From Chloroflexota bacterium (GTDB lineage Bacteria > Chloroflexota > Dehalococcoidia > Lucifugimonadales > JADFKI01): a stretch of 11,404 nucleotides of DNA. This document shows positions 5,989-11,404 of the stretch, piece by piece. The notes beneath the pieces were generated by a model. The model worked only from the letters and a program-made list of their open reading frames with translations. It had not been told where the DNA came from and made no database searches. The translations under genes and the position numbers were made by a program. Numbering within the stretch: position 1 is the first letter of the stretch; each line of letters starts with the position of its first letter. The DNA is taken from the NCBI GenBank assembly GCA_022565015.1, contig JADFKI010000100.1, positions 1 through 11,404 on the forward strand, written 5' to 3'.

Positions 5989-6795
5989 TTGAGCGAGTTT
6001 CGATCGCTGAATGACGAGGCCGGCGAGATCTGGGACGCCAACGCCGACTTCTGGGACAGCCGCATGGGCGAGGGCAACAGCTTTCACAAGCAGCTCATCG
6101 AGCCCTCTCAGCTGCGAATGCTGGACCTGAAGCGAGGCGACCGCGTCCTGGACGTTGCCTGCGGAAACGGCCAGTTCGACAGAAAGATGGCGGAGCTTGG
6201 CGCGAGCGTGCTGGCGACGGACGTCTCTCGGCGCATGATCGATAACGCCAGACAGCGGCCTCAGGAGGGCGCGGAGCCCATCGAGTACAGGGTCGTGGAT
6301 GCGACCGACGAAGGCCAACTTCTCGCCCTGGGCGTCGCTGCCTTCGATGCCGTCGTGTGCACGATGGCAATCATGGATATGGCTAGCATCAAACCGCTGG
6401 CCAGGGTGGCCAGGGCGCTCTTGAAGCCGGGTGGCCGCTTCGTGTTTTCGACGATGCACCCCTGCTTCAGCACACCGGAGGGTCTCACGCGATTTGTGGA
6501 ACGGGAGGAATCAGGCGGCGAGGTCGTGGACAGGTACGGCGTGAAGGTCTATCAGTACATAGAGTCGAAAATCTATAAGGGCGTTGCGATGATCGGTCAG
6601 CCGGTGCCTCAACACTACTTTCACAGGCCGCTGCACGCGCTCCTGGGGTCCTTTCTTGAAGTGGGGCTCGTCATGGACGGCATAGAGGAGCCCGTGTTCG
6701 AAAAGGACGCGTCCCCCAGTCTGCCTCTGGACTGGGACAACTTCCGCGAGCTGCCGCCGGCGCTAGTGGTCAGGATGCGGCCAAGTGCCTTGTGA
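5989..6795 (+). CDS. Class I SAM-dependent methyltransferase
   Basis: A 268-aa Rossmann-fold methyltransferase. Motif I VLDVACGNGQF (53-63) binds S-adenosylmethionine, Asp78 in LATDVS is the expected ribose contact, VVDATD (102-107) is the adenine-binding region, and FDAVVCTMAIMDM (119-131) is motif IV. LKPGGRFVFSTMHPCF (145-160) is the post-motif strand, with an HPCF turn common in small-molecule methyltransferases of this group. The substrate is unknown; residues 161-268 form a variable C-terminal lid. The start is a TTG at 5989 with GGAGGG (5975-5980) 8 nt upstream; the next in-frame Met is residue 26, too late for the N-terminal helix (EIWDANADFWD). The stop overlaps the acetyltransferase start by 4 nt (GTGA). 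It is divergent from ruvB. Confidence 0.9.
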   Translation: MSEFRSLNDEAGEIWDANADFWDSRMGEGNSFHKQLIEPSQLRMLDLKRGDRVLDVACGNGQFDRKMAELGASVLATDVSRRMIDNARQRPQEGAEPIEYRVVDATDEGQLLALGVAAFDAVVCTMAIMDMASIKPLARVARALLKPGGRFVFSTMHPCFSTPEGLTRFVEREESGGEVVDRYGVKVYQYIESKIYKGVAMIGQPVPQHYFHRPLHALLGSFLEVGLVMDGIEEPVFEKDASPSLPLDWDNFRELPPALVVRMRPSAL

Positions 6796-7325
6796 GGAGT
6801 CCTACGTCGCAAGTGATTACTGTTAGAATAAGGCCGATAGCCGCCGAAGACCTTGCGATCGTGGAGGAGCGCATCGCCTTCGACTGGGCCGCTCCTGAGA
6901 AGCATAGCGAACGCTTTACGAGGCAGGAAAAAGGTGAAGCCGTCTATCTGGTGGCATGGAATGGTAATTTGCCCGTAGGTCATCTTTTGCTCAAGTGGCG
7001 GGGAACCGCCGACGATCCCTTGGCTCCGGATATTGAAGACTGCCCTGACCTTGAAGACCTTTTCGTAATCCCCGACTATCGTTCCAACGGCATCGGAACC
7101 CGCCTGCTGGAGTGCGCCGAGCAGACCGCCGTCGAGAGAGGCAATACTCGGATCGGACTGGGCGTTGGTGTAGACAATCCTCGTGCGCGAAGATTCTACC
7201 TGCGCCTGGGATACCGTGAAACGGGAACCGGCCGATACGAGACCGGCGGGGTTTATATTGACAGGGATGGAAGCGAGAGGTCGTGGACAGAAGTCTGCGT
7301 TTACTTGACGAAGTATCTCATGTAA
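6792..7325 (+). CDS. GNAT family N-acetyltransferase
   Basis: A 177-aa acyl-CoA-dependent acetyltransferase. Motif A is clear: DLEDLFVIPDYRSNGIGTRLL, with the pyrophosphate-binding RSNGIG at 97-102. Motif B follows with DNPRARRFYLRLGYRETG (128-145). The region before motif A (48-69, EAVYLVAWNGNLPVGHLLLKW) is the usual beta-hairpin. The substrate is unknown; amine, antibiotic or protein N-terminus are all possible. Start choice is open: the GTG at 6792 overlaps the methyltransferase stop, while the GTG at 6813 gives the more typical N-terminus ITVRIRPIAAEDL and has GAGGAG 13 nt upstream, rather far. Either way it is co-transcribed with the methyltransferase. Confidence 0.88.
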   Translation: MRSPTSQVITVRIRPIAAEDLAIVEERIAFDWAAPEKHSERFTRQEKGEAVYLVAWNGNLPVGHLLLKWRGTADDPLAPDIEDCPDLEDLFVIPDYRSNGIGTRLLECAEQTAVERGNTRIGLGVGVDNPRARRFYLRLGYRETGTGRYETGGVYIDRDGSERSWTEVCVYLTKYLM

Positions 7326-7411
7326 GTGGTTGAGGCTGGATTAAGTCTCGGGTTTATGGTGCCTTTAGACTCCGCGAGACCAATCAGAAAAAACTCAAAA
7401 AGGTGAAGCCC

Positions 7412-8569
7412 ATGACAACAGTCCTTTTAAGTGAAGAGGAGCAGCTGCTCAAGAACGCCGTTAAGGACTTCGCCGACCAGCAGCTGGCTCCGCGGGCCGC
7501 GGACCTCGACCAGAACCCGGAGTTCCCCTGGGACAACTTCAAGGGCCTCGCCGACATGGGCCTGCTGGGCCTTACGATTGACCAGGAGTACGGCGGCAGC
7601 GGCGGCACGACCCGACAGCTCGTTCTCGTGGTGCAGGAGATAGCTCGGGCGTGCGCAGCCACCAGCGTGACGTATATCGCGCATCTGTCCCTGTGCATGC
7701 AGTTCATTGACACGTTCGGCACCGAGGGCCAGAAGAGCCAGTTCATACCACCGCTTGCACACGGCGAGCACGTGGGCGCGTTCTGTCTGACGGAGCCCGG
7801 CTCGGGAAGCGATGCCGCGGCATTGCGAACAACCTCGACGCGAAAAGACGGGACCTATCTTCTCAACGGCACCAAGACCTTCATAACCAACGCCCCCGAG
7901 GCACACACGCTCGTCGTGTTGGCGACCCAAGACCGCAGCCTGGGGAGCAAGGGCATCGACGCGCTCATAGTGGAGGGCGACTCCACCGGACTGACCGTGA
8001 ATCCCCTCCACGGCAAGATGGGCATGAGGGCCTCTTCGATAGCCGAGGTGGTCTTCGAGGACTGCCCCGTGCCCGTCGAGAACCGAATGGGCGAAGAAGG
8101 TGAAGGCTTCAGGGAGACGCTCAACGTTCTCACCAGCAGCCGAATAAGCATCGCCGCGCAGAGCGTGGGCATCGCACAGGCAGCTTACGAGGCCGCGGTA
8201 AGCTACGCGAAGCAGCGTGAGGCCTTTGGTCAGCACCTGGCCGATTTTCAGGGCATTCAGTGGATGATTGCAGACATGGCCACCAACATAGAGGCGGCGC
8301 GCCTGCTGGTCTGGAACGCCGCCACGCTGCGCGACGAGGACAAGCCCTTCGTCACCGAGGCCTCGATGGCGAAGCTGTTCGCGTCACGCATCGCGGTCGA
8401 GGCCGCCGACCGGGCCGTGCAGATACACGGCGGCGTCGGCTACTTCTCGCCGATGCCCGTCGAGCGCTACTACCGCGACGCCAAGGTCACCGAGATATAT
8501 GAAGGCACCTCGGAGATACAGCGCGTCATCATCGCTCGCAATATTCTGCGCTCAGAGGGCGTAGGCTAG
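7412..8569 (+). CDS. Acyl-CoA dehydrogenase
   Basis: A 385-aa FAD-dependent enzyme that introduces a 2,3 double bond into an acyl-CoA thioester and passes electrons to electron-transfer flavoprotein. Signatures are AFCLTEPGSGSDAAALRT (123-140), YAKQREAFGQHLADFQGIQ (265-283), the helix QIHGGVGY (337-344) and IYEGTSEIQR (362-371), where Glu364 is the expected catalytic base, as in short-chain and branched-chain enzymes. The start should be the ATG at 7412: AGGTGA (7401-7406) is its ribosome site, so a longer reading from the GTG at 7403 would begin inside that site. The gene is 170 bp upstream of the methylcitrate genes on the same strand. Content resembles mmgC of the Bacillus mmg cluster, so a role in feeding propionyl-CoA from branched or odd-chain acids is plausible. 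Chain-length specificity is not readable. Confidence 0.94.
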   Translation: MTTVLLSEEEQLLKNAVKDFADQQLAPRAADLDQNPEFPWDNFKGLADMGLLGLTIDQEYGGSGGTTRQLVLVVQEIARACAATSVTYIAHLSLCMQFIDTFGTEGQKSQFIPPLAHGEHVGAFCLTEPGSGSDAAALRTTSTRKDGTYLLNGTKTFITNAPEAHTLVVLATQDRSLGSKGIDALIVEGDSTGLTVNPLHGKMGMRASSIAEVVFEDCPVPVENRMGEEGEGFRETLNVLTSSRISIAAQSVGIAQAAYEAAVSYAKQREAFGQHLADFQGIQWMIADMATNIEAARLLVWNAATLRDEDKPFVTEASMAKLFASRIAVEAADRAVQIHGGVGYFSPMPVERYYRDAKVTEIYEGTSEIQRVIIARNILRSEGVG

Positions 8570-8611
8570 GACCGCTCCCCAACCCCAGTCCCATCGATTT
8601 TCGCTTTGGTC

Positions 8612-8664
8612 TTCCGGCGCTATTGAAAGGCGCGGCGACGCCAACTATGATAGTGCTGCCGGAA
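8612..8664. other. Imperfect three-tier stem-loop between acyl-CoA dehydrogenase and prpD-type gene
   Basis: TTCCGGC (8612-8618) pairs with GCCGGAA (8658-8664). Inside, CTAT (8620-8623) pairs with ATAG (8650-8653) and GGCG (8629-8632) with CGCC (8639-8642). There is no T-run after it, so it is not a standard terminator. It may be an RNA processing or stability element, or chance in GC-rich DNA. No convincing promoter is seen in the rest of this 170-bp gap. Confidence 0.3.
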
Positions 8665-8739
8665 CCGTCGCATCGCCTTGAAGTTGTAGGTTGCTCAGGC
8701 CGAAAGCGTGCGATTATTACTTGAAAAAAGGAATCCGGA

Positions 8740-10119
8740 ATGTCAGATAGGTACAGCAAATTATTTGCGGAGTACTCTCACAACGTCAGCTGGGAGGACC
8801 TGCCCCCCGAGACCATCCATGAGGTCAAGCGCAGGGTCCTCGACAACATAGGCGTATCCATCGCCGCGTTCGCTGAGGACGCCCCGAAGGCGGCGCGTCT
8901 CTACGCGTACGAGCTCCCGATGGAGAACGGCGCGACCGTGTGGGGCACTCCGGTAAAGGTCCCGCCAGAGGTGGCGACCTTCGCCAACGGCCTGATGGTG
9001 CGCTACCTGGATTTCAACGACACCTATCTCTCCCTGGAGCCGCTACATCCCAGCGACATGATTCCAGGCATCATGGCGCTGTGCGAGTGGACGCGTCGAC
9101 CCGTTCGCGAGATTTTCCCGGCCATTGCCGCAGCCTACGAGGTCGCGGTCAATCTCTGCGATGCCGCCAGCGTGCGGGCGTACCAGTGGGACCATGTCGT
9201 CTATACGGGGATTGGCGCGGCCTGTGGCGCGGGCAGGTTCCTGGGACTCTCGGTGGACGAGATCGAGCAGACCATCTCCATTGCAAGCGTGCCCCACGCG
9301 TCCATGCGGCAGACCAGAGCGGGCGAGCTATCCATGTGGAAGGGCGCGGCCGCCGCCAATTCGGTCAGGAACGCGGTCTTTGCCAGCCTCGTGGCCCGAC
9401 AGGGTCTCACGGGACCATTCAGCCCCTTCGAGGGCGAGATGGGTTTCTTCGTGCAGCTTCTGGGCGGCAACCCCTTCGACATGAATGCACTCAAGTCCCT
9501 GGAGACCAACGCCGCCCCGACGAGGATTCAGGACACCTACTTAAAGAAGTGGCCCGTCGAGTATCACGCCCAGAGCGCCGTGGACGCCGCCGTGGACATC
9601 AGGGAAGAGCTTGGTGGCGACCCCTCGCGTATCGAGTCCATACATCTGGACACCTTCAAGGTCTCCTACGAGATCATCGCCAAGGACCAGGAGAAGTGGG
9701 AGCCCAAGACCCGCGAGACCGCCGACCATTCGATCATGTACATCGTCGCGGCGACCCTGCTGGACGGGACGATAACCAAGCACTCCTTCTCTCAGGAGAG
9801 GCTACGGGACCCGGATATCAAGAGACTGCTCAAGAGCATGACCCTGGAAGAGGACGATGAGCTCACGAAGGGCTATCCCGACGGGATTCCCAATCGCGTG
9901 ACCGTTCGGACCAAGGACGGCGGCGTCTTCACGAAGGTGGTCAGCTATCCCAGGGGGCATGCCAACAACAGGATGACGGACGACGAGACCGTGGCCAAGT
10001 TCCGCCTCAACGTCGAAGAGCTTTGGGTAGAGAGTCAGACGGACAGGGTGATAGACCTCATCTGGCATCTGGACGAGCAGAAGGACCTGGATGAGCTCAT
10101 GAAGGCGATTCGAATATGA
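8740..10119 (+). CDS. prpD: 2-methylcitrate dehydratase, MmgE/PrpD family
   Basis: A 459-aa MmgE/PrpD protein, slightly shorter than E. coli PrpD. In the methylcitrate cycle it dehydrates 2-methylcitrate to 2-methyl-cis-aconitate. The N-terminal all-helical domain carries YLDFNDTY (89-96) followed by LHPSDMIPG (102-110), a spacing that matches bacterial PrpD. By comparison with the related cis-aconitate decarboxylases, likely active-site residues are Asp91, Thr95, His103, His152 (QWDHVVY), Lys201 (SMWKGAAAANSVRNA) and His276 (KKWPVEYHAQSAVDAA); this alignment is from memory. The smaller C-terminal lid domain spans about 285-420. The ATG at 8740 has AAGGAA 6 nt upstream. The stop overlaps the lyase start by 4 nt (ATGA). 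Position next to 2-methylisocitrate lyase and a citrate-synthase homologue strongly supports this substrate over other family members. Confidence 0.92.
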   Translation: MSDRYSKLFAEYSHNVSWEDLPPETIHEVKRRVLDNIGVSIAAFAEDAPKAARLYAYELPMENGATVWGTPVKVPPEVATFANGLMVRYLDFNDTYLSLEPLHPSDMIPGIMALCEWTRRPVREIFPAIAAAYEVAVNLCDAASVRAYQWDHVVYTGIGAACGAGRFLGLSVDEIEQTISIASVPHASMRQTRAGELSMWKGAAAANSVRNAVFASLVARQGLTGPFSPFEGEMGFFVQLLGGNPFDMNALKSLETNAAPTRIQDTYLKKWPVEYHAQSAVDAAVDIREELGGDPSRIESIHLDTFKVSYEIIAKDQEKWEPKTRETADHSIMYIVAATLLDGTITKHSFSQERLRDPDIKRLLKSMTLEEDDELTKGYPDGIPNRVTVRTKDGGVFTKVVSYPRGHANNRMTDDETVAKFRLNVEELWVESQTDRVIDLIWHLDEQKDLDELMKAIRI

Positions 10120-11015
10120 CGTGGATGCTCGATGACGGAGCGGGTGAAAACCATGCCGGGCGGCTCCGCGCTCTAATCGAGTCCGGCGAGACGTTGGCGG
10201 TCCCGGGCGTCTTCAATCCCATGACGGGCATCATGGCGCGCAAGATAGGCTTCGACGCGCTGTATTTCTCCGGCGCGGCCTTCTCGGCATCCCTCGGCAT
10301 ACCCGACATCGGCCTGTTCACTCTCGACGAGCTGACCGACGCCGTGCGGTGGGTCGTCAAGGCGTCGAGGCTGCCGTTGATCGTCGACGCGGACACGGGC
10401 TTTGGCGAGGTAATCAACGTCATCAGGACCGTGAAGGACCTGGAGGCGACGGGCGCGGCGGCGGTCCAGATCGAAGACCAGGTGTTGCCGAAGCGCTGTG
10501 GTCATCTCGACGGCAAGACCGTCATCAGCGCGGAGGCCTTTGGCGAGAAGATCGCGGCGGCGGTCCAGGCGAGAAACGACATGCTCATCATAGCCCGCAC
10601 CGACGTTCGTGCGATCGAAGGCATGGACGAGGCAATACGCCGGGGCCGCATCTGTCGGGAGGCGGGCGCAGACGTTATATTCCCCGAAGCCATGCAGTCG
10701 GAAGAAGAGTTCAAGACCTACGCGGACGCCGTCGGCGGGCCCATGCTGGCCAACATGACGGAGTTCGGTAAGTCGCCGTACCTCAGCGTGCAGCGCTTTC
10801 ACGAGCTCGGATACAGCATCGTCATCTTTCCGGTGACGGCGCTGCGAGTGGCCGCGAAGGCGACGGAGCTGGTGCTTACCGACATCAAGCGGAACGGCAC
10901 GCAGGAGGACTGGCTCGACCGCATGCAGACCCGGAGCGAGCTATACGACCTCATCGACTACGACCGATACGAAGAGCTGGACCGCGACCTCTCGCGAGAG
11001 GCGAAGGCCCGCTAA
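10116..11015 (+). CDS. prpB: 2-methylisocitrate lyase (isocitrate lyase/PEP mutase family)
   Basis: A 299-aa TIM-barrel lyase that splits 2-methylisocitrate into pyruvate and succinate, the last step of the methylcitrate cycle. Visible are PGVFNPMTGIMARKIGFDALY (30-50), YFSGAAFSASLGIPDIG (50-66), the metal-binding DADTGFG (91-97), IEDQ (119-122), the catalytic loop KRCGH (126-130, Cys128) and ARTD (160-163). The C-terminal GTQEDWLDRMQTRSELYDLI stretch (261-280) is characteristic of PrpB and distinguishes it from PEP mutase, oxaloacetase and the longer true isocitrate lyases. The ATG at 10116 overlaps the dehydratase stop, indicating coupling; a second in-frame ATG lies at 10125. The gene ends 14 nt before the synthase start. 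Confidence 0.94.
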   Translation: MTWMLDDGAGENHAGRLRALIESGETLAVPGVFNPMTGIMARKIGFDALYFSGAAFSASLGIPDIGLFTLDELTDAVRWVVKASRLPLIVDADTGFGEVINVIRTVKDLEATGAAAVQIEDQVLPKRCGHLDGKTVISAEAFGEKIAAAVQARNDMLIIARTDVRAIEGMDEAIRRGRICREAGADVIFPEAMQSEEEFKTYADAVGGPMLANMTEFGKSPYLSVQRFHELGYSIVIFPVTALRVAAKATELVLTDIKRNGTQEDWLDRMQTRSELYDLIDYDRYEELDRDLSREAKAR

Positions 11016-11029
11016 CCAGGAGGAGCAAA

Positions 11030-11404
11030 ATGACTACGCCACCGTATAGCCCCGGACTTGACGGCGTCATCGCGACCGAGACAAGCGTTTCGTACCTGGA
11101 TGTCGACATCGAGCAGATACTCGTGAGGGGATACGACCTCATCGAGCTGGCCCAGAATCTCAATTACACCGATGTGGCCTACCTTGTCATATACGGAAAG
11201 CTTCCCTCTGAGGCTGAGGCGCGAGAGTTCTGCGACGCGCTGACGGCCAATGCCGAGATTCCCGAGGACCTCTATCGACTGTTCGAGCATATGCCCAAGT
11301 CCACCGTGGCGATGGACGCCCTGCGGACGGGCATCTCCTACCTGGCGGGATTCGAAGACCCCGACCTGCTCGTCGACACGTCTCACGAGGCAAATCTAGA
11401 GATG
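11030..11404 (+). CDS. prpC: Citrate synthase family protein, probably 2-methylcitrate synthase (3' truncated by window)
   Basis: The first 125 codons of a citrate-synthase homologue, open to the window end. The N-terminus MTTPPYSPGLDGVIATETS followed by a DVDIEQILVRGYDLIELAQ segment (25-43), TDVAYLVIYGKLPSEAEA (47-64) and STVAMDALRTGISYLAG (91-107) follows the family pattern (GLxGVxATxT, RGYxIxELA, VAYLLxxGxLP, MDxLRTxVS). The ATG at 11030 has the excellent ribosome site AGGAGGAG (11018-11025). The reaction would be propionyl-CoA plus oxaloacetate to 2-methylcitrate. The catalytic His and Asp lie beyond the window, so 2-methylcitrate rather than citrate synthase rests on the adjacent prpD- and prpB-type genes. 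Confidence 0.88.
   Translation, partial: MTTPPYSPGLDGVIATETSVSYLDVDIEQILVRGYDLIELAQNLNYTDVAYLVIYGKLPSEAEAREFCDALTANAEIPEDLYRLFEHMPKSTVAMDALRTGISYLAGFEDPDLLVDTSHEANLEM

Noticed and set aside
7345..7380. GTCTCG/CGAGAC inverted repeat between the GNAT and dehydrogenase genes
   Set aside because: Only 6-bp arms with a 24-nt spacer and no T-run; easily expected by chance. No convincing promoter was found beside it.
7403..7411. Upstream GTG start for the acyl-CoA dehydrogenase
   Set aside because: This GTG is part of the AGGTGA ribosome site of the ATG at 7412, so it is unlikely to be the start.
7427..8236. Minus-strand frame of 269 codons opposite the acyl-CoA dehydrogenase
   Set aside because: An antisense shadow of a confidently identified enzyme.
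8940..9860. Plus-strand alternative frame of 306 codons inside the prpD-type gene
   Set aside because: Its composition is rich in Arg, Gly and His without motifs, typical of an out-of-frame reading of GC-rich sequence.
1..11404. CRISPR arrays, tRNA or rRNA genes, transposases, phage genes, toxin-antitoxin pairs
   Set aside because: I looked on both strands for spaced direct repeats, cloverleaf structures and typical proteins and found none. The only repeat element is the nested palindrome at 2706-2837.

Overview
The window is a GC-rich bacterial chromosome segment, densely coding, with short gaps, frequent GTG and TTG starts and good Shine-Dalgarno sites. The gene content and the style of the proteins (RuvB, a DUF488 protein, a methylcitrate-cycle cluster, a heterodimeric ABC exporter) suggest a free-living bacterium, possibly a Chloroflexota of the Dehalococcoidia/SAR202 type. 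That placement is pattern recognition only, because no rRNA or other taxonomic marker is present.

Layout. (1) 1-2710, plus strand: the 3' part of one ABC exporter half-transporter and a complete second half-transporter, overlapping by 4 nt. Their ATPase motifs are complementary, as in heterodimeric exporters with one degenerate ATP site. (2) 2706-3004: a 132-bp nested palindromic repeat that covers the exporter's stop codon, then a strong intrinsic terminator, then a possible promoter and a 9-bp inverted repeat. (3) 3005-4281, plus: a DUF488 protein coupled by a 4-nt overlap to an endonuclease/exonuclease/phosphatase-fold hydrolase. (4) 4290-5830, minus: ruvB followed by a small membrane protein of unknown function. 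This unit converges on region 3 with only 8 bp between the stop codons. (5) 5831-5988: a divergent control region with a near-consensus ruvB promoter, a 14-bp palindrome over the predicted ruvB transcription start, and a perfect -10 box for the opposite gene. (6) 5989-7325, plus: a SAM-dependent methyltransferase coupled to a GNAT acetyltransferase. (7) 7412 to the window end, plus: acyl-CoA dehydrogenase, 2-methylcitrate dehydratase (prpD/mmgE type), 2-methylisocitrate lyase (prpB type) and the start of a citrate/2-methylcitrate synthase (prpC type).

How the genes work together. Region 7 encodes the three characteristic enzymes of the methylcitrate cycle, which converts propionyl-CoA plus oxaloacetate to pyruvate plus succinate. 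The acyl-CoA dehydrogenase upstream may help generate propionyl-CoA from branched-chain or odd-chain acids. Its content resembles the mmg cluster of Bacillus, in a different order. The exporter pair very probably forms a single membrane complex. RuvB is the branch-migration motor of Holliday-junction processing; ruvA and ruvC are not in the window.

Most of this is recognisable housekeeping or accessory metabolism. I see no CRISPR array, transposase, phage gene, toxin-antitoxin pair or tRNA/rRNA. The least explained items are the nested palindrome, the palindrome at the ruvB start, the charged insertion in the second ABC protein and the DUF488-hydrolase pair. I do not see a clear new multi-gene system.
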